Origin: an uncultured Acidimicrobiales bacterium
Lineage (GTDB): Bacteria; Actinomycetota; Acidimicrobiia; Acidimicrobiales; SZUA-35
Direction: 5' to 3'
DNA length: 53,633 nt
NCBI GenBank assembly: GCA_937976305.1
Contig: CALJSB010000051.1
Coordinates: 1-53,633 of the forward strand
The notes under the pieces: generated by a model
Told to the model about the DNA's origin: nothing
Seen by the model: the letters and a program-made list of their open reading frames with translations, nothing else
Databases searched by the model: none
Shown: in pieces, positions 1 to 8,600 of the stretch
How the letters are laid out: the number at the start of each line of letters is the position of its first letter
How positions within the stretch are numbered: the stretch's first letter is position 1
Made by a program: the position numbers and the translations under genes

Positions 1-1
1 T

Positions 2-289
2 CACCCCGCGAGCGATCTCGTCAAGCGCACGCTCGGCGGGCCCGGCGCAATGGTGAGCTTCGAATCAGTGGGCAACGCCATCGGCGCCGACATCCGGATG
101 ACCCGACTGCAGTTGATCAGCCCCGCCACCAGCCTCGGCGGAGTCGAATCAACGATCGAGCGTCGAGCAAAGCTCACCGGCCAAGAGCACCTTCCGCCCA
201 CCCTGATGCGTTTGAGCGTCGGCTGCGAACACCTCGAAGATCTCTGGGACGACCTCGATCAGGCGTTGGGCGGTCTCGTCGAGGGCTGA
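2..289 (+). CDS. Cys/Met metabolism PLP-dependent enzyme, C-terminal fragment
   Basis: This is the last 95 residues of a gene entering from the left edge; the reading frame is open from base 2 and ends in TGA at 287-289. The segment matches the C-terminal end of cystathionine gamma-synthase, cystathionine gamma-lyase and homocysteine-synthase type enzymes, which use pyridoxal phosphate in trans-sulfuration or sulfhydrylation. Visible marks are the GGPGAMVSFE strand, the SLGGVES segment that contacts the substrate carboxylate, the LMRLSVGCE strand and the closing EDLWDDLDQAL helix. The same ending (EDLWTDLDKAL) occurs in the full-length metZ at 10358-11551, so the window holds two paralogues. 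The PLP lysine lies outside the window, so the exact reaction cannot be assigned. Confidence 0.85.
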   Translation, partial: HPASDLVKRTLGGPGAMVSFESVGNAIGADIRMTRLQLISPATSLGGVESTIERRAKLTGQEHLPPTLMRLSVGCEHLEDLWDDLDQALGGLVEG

Positions 290-293
290 GCTG

Positions 294-324
294 AGTTTCA
301 CTGTGCCCTCGCAGTTTCACTGTG
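294..324. repeat. 12-base direct repeat upstream of serA
   Basis: AGTTTCACTGTG occurs twice, at 294-305 and 313-324, with a 19-base period, in the 138-base gap before serA. The second copy continues to GAAAC, so GTTTC and GAAAC flank a short core as an imperfect dyad. Two helical-phase repeats upstream of a biosynthetic gene could be an operator; no regulator is identified. Confidence 0.35.
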
Positions 325-427
325 CGAAACAGCCCTTTTCAGCAACAACACACCAGCCGTACTCTTCCCCCACGACCTCGCCTGCCGCCCTGTGCCGCAC
401 TCGAGCTCAACCAAGGAGTACAAGAAC

Positions 428-1654
428 ATGAAGATCCTCTTCGCTGACGCTGTTGATGAGCAGCGCCTCGAGCGCCTCCGAGATGCTGGCCACGAGTGCA
501 CCGTCACGCCCACCTTGAGCGCCGACACCCTGCCCGACGAAGTGGGCGACGCCGAGGTGCTGGTGGTACGCAGCACCAAGGTCACAGACGCCACCATTTC
601 GGCCGGCGCCAACCTCGGGTTGATCGTGCGAGCGGGTGCTGGCACCGACAACATCGACAAGGCCGCCGCCGCACGTGGCGGTGTCTATGTGTGCAACGTT
701 CCCGGCAAGAACGCCATTGCGGTGGCCGAACTCACCATGGGTCTACTCCTGGCGATCGATCGCAACATCGCTGACAACGTGCGGGATCTTCGAGACGGCG
801 TGTGGAACAAGTCGCTCTACACGAAGGCCGACGGCCTCGCCGGCAAGAAGTTGGCCATCGTGGGGCTCGGCGACATTGGGCTCGCCGTCGCTGAACGAGC
901 CAAGGCCTTCGGCCTCTTGGTGTCAGCGGTCCGCAAAGACGGCCGCTCGGCTGCGGTCCTCCAGCAAATCCGATCGATCGGCATTCGGTTGGTCGACGAT
1001 CTCCCGACGCTCTTAGCCGATGCCGACATCGTGTCGATCCACGTGCCGAAGGCAGAAGGCACAGCCGGACTCGTCGATGCCGAGTTCCTGAAGGCAGTGC
1101 CAGACGGCGCCATCGTGCTCAACACCAGCCGGGGCGACATCGTCGATGAATCCGCCCTCCTCGAAGCCCTGAACCATCGAGGTATGCGAGCCGGCCTTGA
1201 TGTCTATGCCGACGAGCCGTCGTCCGGCAGCGACACGTTCACAAGCGAGCTGGCAAAGCACCCGGCAGTCGTCGGCACCCACCACATCGGAGCGTCGACA
1301 CAACAAGCACAGGCTGCGGTTGCCGACGGCACGATCGAGGTGATCGAGCACTACGCAAAGGGCGACATCATCAACTGCGTCAACCTCGCTGGCGATCCAA
1401 CCGGATCTCACTGCGTGGTGATCCGTCACGAGGACCGGGTTGGTGTGTTGGCGCAGATCTTTGCGGTGATGCGGGCCCACGGCCTCAACGTGCAGCAGAT
1501 GTCCAACCAGGTCTTCGCCCACGACGGCGCCGCGGTGGCCACCATCCACATCGGTGGACGCGACCATCAGCACGAAACCGATGCCAGCCTTCTCAACGAA
1601 CTGCACGCCATCGATGAGGTGATCTCGGCCTCGTTCAGTGAGAGCGGCTCATGA
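428..1654 (+). CDS. serA: D-3-phosphoglycerate dehydrogenase
   Basis: Cytosolic NAD-dependent enzyme that oxidises 3-phosphoglycerate to 3-phosphohydroxypyruvate, the first step of serine synthesis. The 408-residue protein has the short SerA layout: a D-isomer 2-hydroxyacid dehydrogenase core with the Rossmann motif VGLGDIG, the catalytic Arg in NTSRGDIVDE, the Glu in ADEPSS and the His in HHIGAST, followed directly by an ACT domain (about residues 330-400) that in this family binds serine as feedback regulator. The intervening domain of long SerA proteins is absent. The ATG at 428 is preferred over one 12 codons upstream because AAGGAG lies 9-10 bases before it and the extra residues are not family-like. 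Its stop overlaps the start of the next gene (ATGA). Confidence 0.93.
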   Translation: MKILFADAVDEQRLERLRDAGHECTVTPTLSADTLPDEVGDAEVLVVRSTKVTDATISAGANLGLIVRAGAGTDNIDKAAAARGGVYVCNVPGKNAIAVAELTMGLLLAIDRNIADNVRDLRDGVWNKSLYTKADGLAGKKLAIVGLGDIGLAVAERAKAFGLLVSAVRKDGRSAAVLQQIRSIGIRLVDDLPTLLADADIVSIHVPKAEGTAGLVDAEFLKAVPDGAIVLNTSRGDIVDESALLEALNHRGMRAGLDVYADEPSSGSDTFTSELAKHPAVVGTHHIGASTQQAQAAVADGTIEVIEHYAKGDIINCVNLAGDPTGSHCVVIRHEDRVGVLAQIFAVMRAHGLNVQQMSNQVFAHDGAAVATIHIGGRDHQHETDASLLNELHAIDEVISASFSESGS

Positions 1655-2895
1655 CCACCGTCCTCCCCTTGCACCTGCGGTTGGTGAATCAGGACTGGAC
1701 CGATCGCGTTCCCTCCCCGGCCCACGACTCACTCACCCCCGAGGATCGCCGCCGCTACCTGGTGGTTCATCCCGACAGCTATCTCGCAGTGACCCGAGGT
1801 CCGGAAGATCTGCCCCCGGATGGCTCATCGACCACAGACGATCTGCTCGACGCCGGACGCGAATCGCTCGAACGACTTCTCGAGACCGGTGCCTTCTCTG
1901 AGCTCCGGCCCGCGTCGTTCTACATCTACCAACTCGAACGAGACGGCATCGCCCAGAACGCGATCGTCGCTGGCATCGCAACCTCTGACTACGCCGAGGG
2001 GCGCGTCAAGCTGCACGAACAGGTGCGACCAGAACGAGCCGAACACCTCGGACGTCACTTTGGCATCGTCGGCGTGCAGTCGAGTCCGATTGCGGTCGCC
2101 CACCGGCCGTTGCCGGTGATCAAGGCGATCGTGCAGAGGCGGATCACCACCACCGAACCGATTCTCGATTTCGAAACGAGCGATGGCCTGCACCAACGGG
2201 TGTGGCCGCTGGATGATCCCGAGGCCGAAGTGACCATCATGGATGTGATGGCCACAGAGGATCTCTACCTCATCGATGGCCACCACCGCACCGCGGCGGC
2301 CCTTGCTCACCGTGAAGCGGTAGGGCCGGGACGGGCCGATCGCGTTTTGTCTGCCATCTTCAGTGCCGATGAGCTCACCAATCGGGCCCACCATCGCATG
2401 CTCGACCTCGGCGCCACGACCGCCGGCTTCTTGGAGGAGCTCATTGTTCGGCGCCCCGTCCGGGTGGTCGATTCAATGGTCGAGGTCGAGAAACGAGCCG
2501 ACCATGAGCTGGCCCTTCGAGCTCGAGGTCGCTGGTATCTCGTCTCGGTCCCGTTTGTCGGATCTCGCGAGTCGACCTCTGACCGGCTCGAGAACCTCGA
2601 CCCCGTGCGACTCAAGCGTGGGATTCTCGAGCCGTTGCTCGAACTCGAAGGCACGGGCTACCACGACGAGATGTTGACGTTTCGCCCCGGCACCAAAGCG
2701 CATGGACAGCTCGCCGCCGAGGCAGACGCAACCGGCCAGGTCTTTGCGTTGATGCGCCCGGTCGACGTCGACGAACTGCTCGCCGCCGCCGATGCCGGCC
2801 TGATCATGCCGGCCAAGTCGACGTACTTCGATCCGAAGGCTCGCTCGGGTGTGTTCCTGCGTCCGACGATCGACGCCGACCCTCGCCACGGTTGA
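1651..2895 (+). CDS. DUF1015 family protein
   Basis: This 414-residue protein belongs to the DUF1015 family, whose biochemical role is not established. Family marks are the FYIYQLERDG segment, the KLHEQVRPER motif and the DGHHRTAAAL motif, which looks like a metal- or phosphate-binding loop. The ATG overlaps the serA stop by four bases, so translation is probably coupled to serA. DUF1015 genes are often found beside serine-biosynthesis genes, which suggests, by context only, a role in serine or phosphoserine metabolism. No signal peptide or membrane segment is seen, so it is predicted cytosolic. Confidence 0.8.
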   Translation: MTTVLPLHLRLVNQDWTDRVPSPAHDSLTPEDRRRYLVVHPDSYLAVTRGPEDLPPDGSSTTDDLLDAGRESLERLLETGAFSELRPASFYIYQLERDGIAQNAIVAGIATSDYAEGRVKLHEQVRPERAEHLGRHFGIVGVQSSPIAVAHRPLPVIKAIVQRRITTTEPILDFETSDGLHQRVWPLDDPEAEVTIMDVMATEDLYLIDGHHRTAAALAHREAVGPGRADRVLSAIFSADELTNRAHHRMLDLGATTAGFLEELIVRRPVRVVDSMVEVEKRADHELALRARGRWYLVSVPFVGSRESTSDRLENLDPVRLKRGILEPLLELEGTGYHDEMLTFRPGTKAHGQLAAEADATGQVFALMRPVDVDELLAAADAGLIMPAKSTYFDPKARSGVFLRPTIDADPRHG

Positions 2896-2936
2896 TGGTG
2901 GTGCGACGCTGAAACTGGTGACAAAGTGAGCGTCGG

Positions 2937-4151
2937 ATGAAACTCACCAACCGCACTCGTCAGCTCACCGCTTCACCCATCGCTGAAGCCCACGCCTGGC
3001 TTTCCCATCGCACGGGCAATCGTCCGCTGCTCGATCTCTCTCAGGCGGCACCCGCTTACCCAACCGCAGCCCCAATCGCGGCGCGGATCGCTGAGGTGGC
3101 CCACGAGGATTCCGGCGGTTACTACGCGCCACCCCCTGGCCTTCCCACGCTCAACGAGGCGTTCGCCGCCGAGTTGGCCGCGGGCTACCAACTCACCGAA
3201 GCTGACTCCTCAATCGACACCGATCAGATCCTGCCGACAGCGGGCTGCAACCAGGCCTTCTGCGTGGTCACCTCGGCCATCACCGAGCCCGGCGACGAGG
3301 TGATCGTGCCGGTTCCCTACTACTTCAATCACGACATGTGGTTGAAGCTCGACGGTGTCCGGCCGGTGTATCTCGAAACCTCCGACGACCTCGTGCCCGA
3401 TGCGGCAAAGGCCCGAGCGCTCATCACCGACCGCACCCGAGCGATTCTGCTGGTCACGCCCGGCAACCCGACAGGTGTGACCATCCCGCCCGCCGTGATC
3501 CACGAGTTCTTCGATCTGGCCAAGGAGCACGACCTGGCCCTCATCGTCGATGAGACCTACCGCAACTTCCGAGAGACCGACGACCCACCGCACGGCCTGT
3601 TCGAACGCCCCGACTGGACCACCACACTCATCAGCCTCCACAGCTTCTCGAAGGATCTGGCCATCCCCGGCTACCGGGTCGGAGCCGCCGTTGCCGGCGC
3701 CGACGTGGTCTACGAGATCATGAAGTTGCTCGATTGCGTGCAGATCAGCGCGCCCCGCATCAGCCAAGAGGCCGTTGTGGCCGGGTTGAAGGAAGGCCTC
3801 GTGTGGCGGCGCGAGCAATCCGACCGGATCCTGTCGAACCTCGGCGTGTTCCGCTCGGTGATGGCTGATTCGCCCGGCGGCTTCGAGCTGGCGACCTCGG
3901 GGGCGTTCTTTGGCTGGGTTCGCCATCCGTTCGCCGATCTCGAGACCGCCGAGGTGGTGAAGCGGCTTGTGCTCGACTTCGATGTGTTGGTGATCCCGGG
4001 CACGGCCTTCACGCCAACAGACGAGCGCTGGCTGAGGCTGAGCTACGCCAATCTCGACCCCGACCAGCTCGTCGAACTCGGCTCCCGTCTCGAGGAGGCC
4101 GGCCGTGCGTTGGGAGCGAACAGTACGTTGGGAGATAGCGGTGCGATCTGA
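2937..4151 (+). CDS. class I/II pyridoxal-phosphate aminotransferase
   Basis: A 404-residue fold-type I aminotransferase. Hallmarks are the LLVTPGNPTGV strand with the Asn that contacts PLP, IVDETYRNF with the PLP-ring Asp, and SLHSFSKDLAIPGYRVG carrying the Schiff-base Lys and the downstream Arg; a C-terminal WLRLSYAN segment supplies the substrate-carboxylate Arg. The YYAPPPGLPTL stretch is the usual N-terminal G-x-P-x-L loop. Substrate cannot be read from sequence; aspartate- or aromatic-type use is possible. It follows the serA/DUF1015 pair after a 41-base gap in the same direction. The next gene begins inside its last codons. Confidence 0.88.
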   Translation: MKLTNRTRQLTASPIAEAHAWLSHRTGNRPLLDLSQAAPAYPTAAPIAARIAEVAHEDSGGYYAPPPGLPTLNEAFAAELAAGYQLTEADSSIDTDQILPTAGCNQAFCVVTSAITEPGDEVIVPVPYYFNHDMWLKLDGVRPVYLETSDDLVPDAAKARALITDRTRAILLVTPGNPTGVTIPPAVIHEFFDLAKEHDLALIVDETYRNFRETDDPPHGLFERPDWTTTLISLHSFSKDLAIPGYRVGAAVAGADVVYEIMKLLDCVQISAPRISQEAVVAGLKEGLVWRREQSDRILSNLGVFRSVMADSPGGFELATSGAFFGWVRHPFADLETAEVVKRLVLDFDVLVIPGTAFTPTDERWLRLSYANLDPDQLVELGSRLEEAGRALGANSTLGDSGAI

Positions 4152-4575
4152 GGCCAGCACCGTCGACGCCTATCTTGCCGAACTCGCTGACGATCGACGT
4201 GAGGCCATCGAAGCCGTGCGCAGCGAGATCTTGACCAACCTGCCAGCAGGCATCGTCGAGACCATGAACTGGGGCATGATCTGTTACGAAGTCCCGCTCG
4301 AGACCTACCCCGATACCTACAACGGCAAACCGCTGATGTTTGCCGCATTGGCGTCGCAGAAGAACCACATGGCCGTGTACCTCACCACGGTCTATGCCTC
4401 AGAAGACGAAAAGGCGTGGTTTGAGGCCGAGTATCGAGCGACCGGGAAGAAGCTCGACATGGGCAAGTCGTGCGTGCGGTTCAAGAAGCTCGAGCAGCTG
4501 CCGGTCGAGCTGATCGGCGAGGTGATGCGGCGATCGTCGCTCGATGACTTCTTGGCGATCTACGACAACAACTAG
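4141..4575 (+). CDS. DUF1801 domain protein (YdhG-like)
   Basis: A 144-residue single-domain protein of the DUF1801/YdhG-like fold. Recognisable parts are the opening VDAYLAELADDRREAIEAV helix, the MNWGMICYEVP strand, AALASQKNHMAVYL and the GKSCVRFKKLEQLP segment near the end. The family includes proteins proposed as iron chaperones, but no function can be assigned here. GTG at 4141 is chosen because GGGAG sits six bases upstream; an ATG at 4105 would add 12 residues lying in the preceding gene. It overlaps the aminotransferase by 11 bases, so it is probably translated by coupling. It converges with rsmB with only two bases between the stops. Confidence 0.78.
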   Translation: MRSEASTVDAYLAELADDRREAIEAVRSEILTNLPAGIVETMNWGMICYEVPLETYPDTYNGKPLMFAALASQKNHMAVYLTTVYASEDEKAWFEAEYRATGKKLDMGKSCVRFKKLEQLPVELIGEVMRRSSLDDFLAIYDNN

Positions 4576-4577
4576 GC

Positions 4578-5714
4578 CTACGAGCGCGTGAGCTGAAACA
4601 GCATCATGCCGTCTGACGACTCGGTGGGCATGATGGTTTCGAGTGGTCCGACGGTGGCCGTGTCGCCGAGCTGGTCGGCCACGACATCTCGCACCTGTGC
4701 TCCTTCGGCTTCGGTGAGCGTGCACACGCTGTAGGTCAACACTCCCCCGGGCGCCAAGAGTTCGGTGTTCGACACCACGAGTTCGATCTGTAGATCGCGC
4801 AGTCGATCCGGGGCGGTGTGATCGAGCCGCCAGCGGGCGTCGGGCCGACGCCGCAAGCTCCCGAGCCCGCTGCAGGGCGCGTCAACCAGCACGCGGTCGA
4901 TCGATCCGGGGCGAAACGGCGAGTGGGTTGCGTCAGCCACCAGGGCCGCCACCCGATCGCCGGCTGCTTCTGAACGCTCGATGTTCTTCGTGATGAGCCC
5001 GACCCGATGGGGCTGCAGATCGGCGGCGAACACGGTGGCCCCGCTGGCCGCAATGCCGGTGGCTTTGCCTCCGGGGGCAGCGCACACATCGACGACGACC
5101 TCACCGGGTTGGGCTCCGACGGCGGCGACAACGGCCTGGCTCGCGGGATCTTGCACGTACCCGTCGTCGCGCTCGTGCACGACGGCAGCCCGGTTCATCA
5201 GCCGCAGGATCGACTCGGTGTCGTCGCCAATGTCGGCCGTGAGCCGCTTGACGAGCCAGCTCGGGTAGCTGAGTTCGGTGGCCAGATCGGGCCATGGGAG
5301 TGCATCGCCGGAGCGCTTGCGCTTGTCGCGATCGTCGGCAACACGCCGCAGCACCGCATTGACCACGCCTCGCCCTCGGCCTCGCACTGCGCCAACGGTT
5401 GCGTCGACGGCGGCGTGGCGGGGTATTTCGAGATAGTGGAGCTGATATGCGCCGACTCGGAGCGCCGCTCGCACCTCGGGCTCGACCTTGTTCAGCACAA
5501 AGCGATCAACGAGGAAGTCACAAGCCCGCTTCATCCGGGTCGTGCCGTAGACCAGTTCGGTGACGAAACCCCGGTCTCGTTCTGGCAACGAACTGCGTTC
5601 CAACAGCTTGGGCAGCACCAAGTTGGCGTAGGCGCCGTCTTCCTCGATGCGAACCAGCGCCTTGATCGCAAGGCGTCGGGCCGGTGTGCCCGATGATGGG
5701 GTCTGTTGGCTCAC
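4578..5714 (-). CDS. rsmB: 16S rRNA (cytosine-967-C5)-methyltransferase
   Basis: RsmB transfers a methyl group from S-adenosylmethionine to C967 of 16S rRNA. The 378-residue protein has an N-terminal NusB-like RNA-binding domain (about 1-135, with ARRLAIKALVRIEEDGAY and GVVNAVLRRVADDRD) and a C-terminal Rossmann methyltransferase domain with VVDVCAAPGGKAT. Both cysteines of the m5C mechanism are visible: the catalytic Cys in SVCTLTEAEG and the releasing Cys in VDAPCSGLGSLRRRPD. The start is taken as GTG at 5714, which overlaps the fmt stop as GTGA; an alternative at 5756 would add residues lying inside fmt. It is the last gene of def-fmt-rsmB. Confidence 0.92.
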   Translation of the reverse strand: MSQQTPSSGTPARRLAIKALVRIEEDGAYANLVLPKLLERSSLPERDRGFVTELVYGTTRMKRACDFLVDRFVLNKVEPEVRAALRVGAYQLHYLEIPRHAAVDATVGAVRGRGRGVVNAVLRRVADDRDKRKRSGDALPWPDLATELSYPSWLVKRLTADIGDDTESILRLMNRAAVVHERDDGYVQDPASQAVVAAVGAQPGEVVVDVCAAPGGKATGIAASGATVFAADLQPHRVGLITKNIERSEAAGDRVAALVADATHSPFRPGSIDRVLVDAPCSGLGSLRRRPDARWRLDHTAPDRLRDLQIELVVSNTELLAPGGVLTYSVCTLTEAEGAQVRDVVADQLGDTATVGPLETIMPTESSDGMMLFQLTRS

Positions 5715-6631
5715 GTGAGGCGATCGTCGCTCGTTGGCTGCGCACCGTTGCGCCACGCATCGGCGGCCATGCGGGCCTTCCCCTCGGGCTGCACCTCGAT
5801 GAGCGCCAGCGTGCCGTCGCCGGTGCCCACCACCGTGCGCCCGTCGACGATCCCGAACTCACCAGCACCGAGGCCGGCAGCTCCATCAACGACATCGATG
5901 GCTTCAGCGTCCCAGATGCGGAACCGGCCACCCCGAAACTCGGCCCATGCTCGACCGATGCGGATCTGACGCAGCAGTTCAACAGCGGGCCGGGTTGGGT
6001 CGAGACGAAAATCGTCGGCCGAGAGCTTGCCGGCATACGTCGCCTCGCCAACTTGTGGCGTCGGCACTTCCAGCCCGGCCTCGATCGTGTCGACCAGCAG
6101 CTGGGATCCGATCTCGACCAGCTGACGAGACAGTTCGTCTGCGGTTGTTGTCGGCAGGATCGGCACTGCCTGCTGGGCGTAGATGTCGCCGGTGTCGAAC
6201 TCTTCGGCGATGGCGATGATGCACACACCGGTCTCGGTGTCGCCGGCAAGAATCGCTCGTTCGACCGGCGCCGCGCCACGCCATCGAGGCAGCAACGAGA
6301 AGTGCAGGTTGATCATCGGCAGCTGGCTCACCACCTCGGGCTTCAACCACTCGCCGAAGGCGACAACCACGGCGAGTTCGGCATCGACATCGAGGGCATC
6401 GACAACATCGGTCGTCACGGGAATGCCCAGCTCGAGCGCAGCAGCTTTCACCGGGGAAGGCTGCATCTCGGAACCCCGGCCCCGGCGTTTATCGGCCCGG
6501 CTCACCACGAGCGGGATGTCGAAGCCAGCGGCATGCAGGGCACGCAACGGCGGCACCGCCATTTGTGGTGTGCCCATGTACACGAGGCGCCGGGGTGTGA
6601 TGTTGGCTGCCGGCACGAGTGGTTCGGTCAC
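5711..6631 (-). CDS. fmt: methionyl-tRNA formyltransferase
   Basis: Formylates Met-tRNAi from 10-formyltetrahydrofolate to make the initiator for translation. The 306-residue length is normal. The N-terminal Rossmann formyltransferase domain carries the signature INLHFSLLPRWRGAAP with catalytic Asn108 and His110, and Asp146 in EEFDTGDIY; the C-terminal OB-like tRNA-binding domain starts near residue 205. The usual QPDRPAGRG loop is changed to SRADKRRGRG but keeps its basic character. It starts with GTG overlapping the def stop (GTGA), so def, fmt and rsmB are coupled; def later removes the formyl group that fmt adds. Confidence 0.93.
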   Translation of the reverse strand: MTEPLVPAANITPRRLVYMGTPQMAVPPLRALHAAGFDIPLVVSRADKRRGRGSEMQPSPVKAAALELGIPVTTDVVDALDVDAELAVVVAFGEWLKPEVVSQLPMINLHFSLLPRWRGAAPVERAILAGDTETGVCIIAIAEEFDTGDIYAQQAVPILPTTTADELSRQLVEIGSQLLVDTIEAGLEVPTPQVGEATYAGKLSADDFRLDPTRPAVELLRQIRIGRAWAEFRGGRFRIWDAEAIDVVDGAAGLGAGEFGIVDGRTVVGTGDGTLALIEVQPEGKARMAADAWRNGAQPTSDDRLT

Positions 6632-7203
6632 GGCAAGAACAGCCCGCCCGAAGCCTTGGGCGGTCGCTTCGAGGCCGATCGAGCGGGGTCGGGGGCGCTG
6701 GGCGACGGGTCGAGCCCGAGAAACTTCTCGCGCACCGTGCGCATCGCTGTTTTGCGCGTGTCGGCATCGAGCCGATCGACCAAGAGAACACCGTCGAGGT
6801 GATCCATCTCGTGCTGGTAGAGGCGAGACTCGAGCTCATCGGCCTCGATAGACACCTCGTTGCCGTCCATGTCGAACCCCGTGATCAGGATCTCCTTGGG
6901 GCGGACGATCTCCCACGACAGCCCGGGCACCGACAAGCAACCTTCTTCGTAGGTCCACTCGCCATCGCTCTCGGCGATGACGGGGTTGATCAGCACGGCG
7001 GGGCCGTCGCCGTAGTCGTACACGAAGAAGCGCTTCTGCACGCCAACCTGCGGTGCGGCGAGGCCGATGCCGGGCTCTTCGTACATCGTGACGAGCATGT
7101 CTTGGGCCAACTTGGCCAGCTTGCCGTCGATGTCGGTGACCTCGTTGGCCACGGTGCGTAGCACGGGGTCACCAAACACTCGGATCTCGTACGGGGATGT
7201 CAC
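6628..7203 (-). CDS. def: peptide deformylase
   Basis: Metal-dependent hydrolase removing the formyl group from nascent proteins. All three family motifs are present: GIGLAAPQVG (residues 45-54), EGCLSVPG with metal-ligand Cys89, and QHEMDHLDG with ligands His131 and His135 and catalytic Glu132. The 191-residue protein carries a Pro/Ser/Ala-rich C-terminal tail of about 25 residues that the catalytic domain does not need. The start is GTG at 7201-7203, giving TSPYEIRVFGDPVL, a normal family N terminus. It heads def-fmt-rsmB and is divergent from the methyltransferase gene starting about 40 bases away, so both promoters must overlap. Confidence 0.94.
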   Translation of the reverse strand: MTSPYEIRVFGDPVLRTVANEVTDIDGKLAKLAQDMLVTMYEEPGIGLAAPQVGVQKRFFVYDYGDGPAVLINPVIAESDGEWTYEEGCLSVPGLSWEIVRPKEILITGFDMDGNEVSIEADELESRLYQHEMDHLDGVLLVDRLDADTRKTAMRTVREKFLGLDPSPSAPDPARSASKRPPKASGGLFLP

Positions 7204-7244
7204 GACGTCAAGGCTACCGTTCGCTCCATGTCAGGCTGGTTGTG

Positions 7245-7841
7245 ATGGGTCAGTATTTCGAATCCGACCCTGCGGTGAAATCTCAGATTCAGGCCGTCGA
7301 GCTGGTGTTGCCAGACGGCAGCATCGAGCTGACCACCGATCGAGGCGTCTTCTCCGCCGATCGTGTCGACGGCGGAACCAAGCTTCTGCTGCTCGACGGC
7401 CCAGAGCCCACTCCGGGCGACCAGCACCTGCTCGACGTTGGCTGCGGCTACGGGCCAATCGCATGCACGTTGGCCCGCCGCAACCCGCAGGCCACGGTGT
7501 GGGCCATCGACGTCAACGGCCGGGCCCGAGACTTGTGTCAGGCCAATGCCGAGGCCCGCGGGCTCGACAACATTCGAGTTCACGCCCCCGAAGACGTTCC
7601 CGCCGATCTAATGGTCGACCGCATCTGGTCGAATCCCCCGATCCGGGTCGGCAAGGCGGTGCTGCACGAGATCTTGCAGCAGTGGCTCGCCCGCCTGAGC
7701 CCTGCTGGCTCGGCCCACCTCGTCGTGCAGAAACACCTCGGTGCCGACAGCCTGCATCGCTGGCTCGAAACCGAGGGCTGGGCGGTCGATCGTCGAGCAT
7801 CACGCAAGGCTTTTCGACTTCTGGATGTGACCCGCCCGTGA
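7245..7841 (+). CDS. class I SAM methyltransferase, RsmC/YbxB type
   Basis: A 198-residue S-adenosylmethionine methyltransferase resembling the C-terminal domain of 16S rRNA m2G1207 methyltransferase (RsmC) and the stand-alone YbxB proteins. It opens with QYFESDPAV and has TTDRGVFSADRVDGGT, the SAM loop LLDVGCGYGPIAC, the acidic AIDVN at motif II and the catalytic SNPPIRVGK in place of N-P-P-Y/F, as usual for this group. The start is uncertain between GTG 7242 and ATG 7245; there is no strong Shine-Dalgarno. The stop overlaps the next gene, also an RNA methyltransferase, which supports a role in RNA modification. Confidence 0.82.
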   Translation: MGQYFESDPAVKSQIQAVELVLPDGSIELTTDRGVFSADRVDGGTKLLLLDGPEPTPGDQHLLDVGCGYGPIACTLARRNPQATVWAIDVNGRARDLCQANAEARGLDNIRVHAPEDVPADLMVDRIWSNPPIRVGKAVLHEILQQWLARLSPAGSAHLVVQKHLGADSLHRWLETEGWAVDRRASRKAFRLLDVTRP

Positions 7842-8374
7842 CTGCAGACAACAAGCCACTCGGCGCCACCGATCTGAAACGACTCCATCGCGAATGGCGC
7901 CGCAAGACCGACCTGCGCCTCGCCATGATTCTCGACGGCGTCCAGAAGCCGTTCAACGTCGGCGGGCTGTTCCGATCGGCCGCCGCCTATCGGGCCGAAA
8001 CCATGTGGCTCGTGCCACCTTCGCCACCGCCCACCGAGCGATCGGTCGCAAAGTCTGCGCTGGGCTGTGAACGCCTGCTCGAGTGGCATATGGCAGACGA
8101 CGGAGTCGCGGCCGTTGCCGAGGCCAAGGAACTGGGCTTCGTCACCGTCGCGGTCGAACTGACGGGAGCGGCCTCTCCCCTCTTCGATATCGATCTCGGG
8201 CCGGCCGTGTGCCTGGTGCTTGGCCACGAGGAACGCGGCGTCAAGGCAGCAACGCTCAACGCCGTCGATCACGTCGGCTATCTGCCCCAACTCGGCAAGG
8301 TCGGGTCACTCAACGTCGCCCAGGCCGGCACGCTTGCGCTCTACGAAGCAGCGCGTCAGATCTGGACCGGCTGA
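7838..8374 (+). CDS. TrmH/SpoU-family RNA 2'-O-methyltransferase
   Basis: A 178-residue SPOUT methyltransferase that would 2'-O-methylate a tRNA or rRNA nucleotide. The three SpoU motifs are in order: NVGGLFRSAAAY with the catalytic Asn and Arg, LVLGHEERGVK in the SAM-binding knot, and SLNVAQAGTLALYEA. The N-terminal extension is short, so it resembles TrmH-like proteins without the L30e-type substrate domain. The GTG start overlaps the preceding stop as GTGA; a much longer open frame upstream lies across def and is not coding. The target nucleotide cannot be told from sequence. Confidence 0.87.
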   Translation: MTADNKPLGATDLKRLHREWRRKTDLRLAMILDGVQKPFNVGGLFRSAAAYRAETMWLVPPSPPPTERSVAKSALGCERLLEWHMADDGVAAVAEAKELGFVTVAVELTGAASPLFDIDLGPAVCLVLGHEERGVKAATLNAVDHVGYLPQLGKVGSLNVAQAGTLALYEAARQIWTG

Positions 8375-8529
8375 GTCTGGACTGGCTGAGAACGGCGCCG
8401 CCGTTCAAAGAGCAAATTGATCAGCACCACGGCTGCGGCCAGCGGAGCGTTGACGGCCACAAAGCTGACCCATCCTCGTGCTGCGTTGCAGAAGACCGGA
8501 CCGTCGGCGAGTTCGACGTAGAACATCAC
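8356..8529 (-). CDS. possible small membrane protein, 57 residues
   Basis: An open frame between the SpoU methyltransferase and the ClC gene, on the opposite strand to both. From GTG at 8529 it encodes 57 residues with one clear hydrophobic helix (VSFVAVNAPLAAAVVLINLL) followed by ERRRR, a positive-inside signal, and a polar Gln/Pro tail. Upstream in the same frame a further hydrophobic run (PPLVGLLLLWN) follows directly after a TGA, so the gene may have lost its true start or use a non-standard one. Third codon positions are mostly G or C, as in real genes here. It overlaps the methyltransferase 3' end by 19 bases. No family is recognised. Confidence 0.35.
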   Translation of the reverse strand: MMFYVELADGPVFCNAARGWVSFVAVNAPLAAAVVLINLLFERRRRSQPVQTQPVQI

Positions 8530-8600
8530 GTTCCACAGCAGCAGAAGGCCAACGAGCGGCGGCGCGGCTCACAGACTTCAGTCGCGTAGCCTGAGCAGCC

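Noticed and set aside
5684-6802. Long plus-strand open frame (372 codons) opposite fmt and def
   Set aside because: It is the antisense shadow of two clearly conserved genes; its composition is low in hydrophobic order and no family motif appears.
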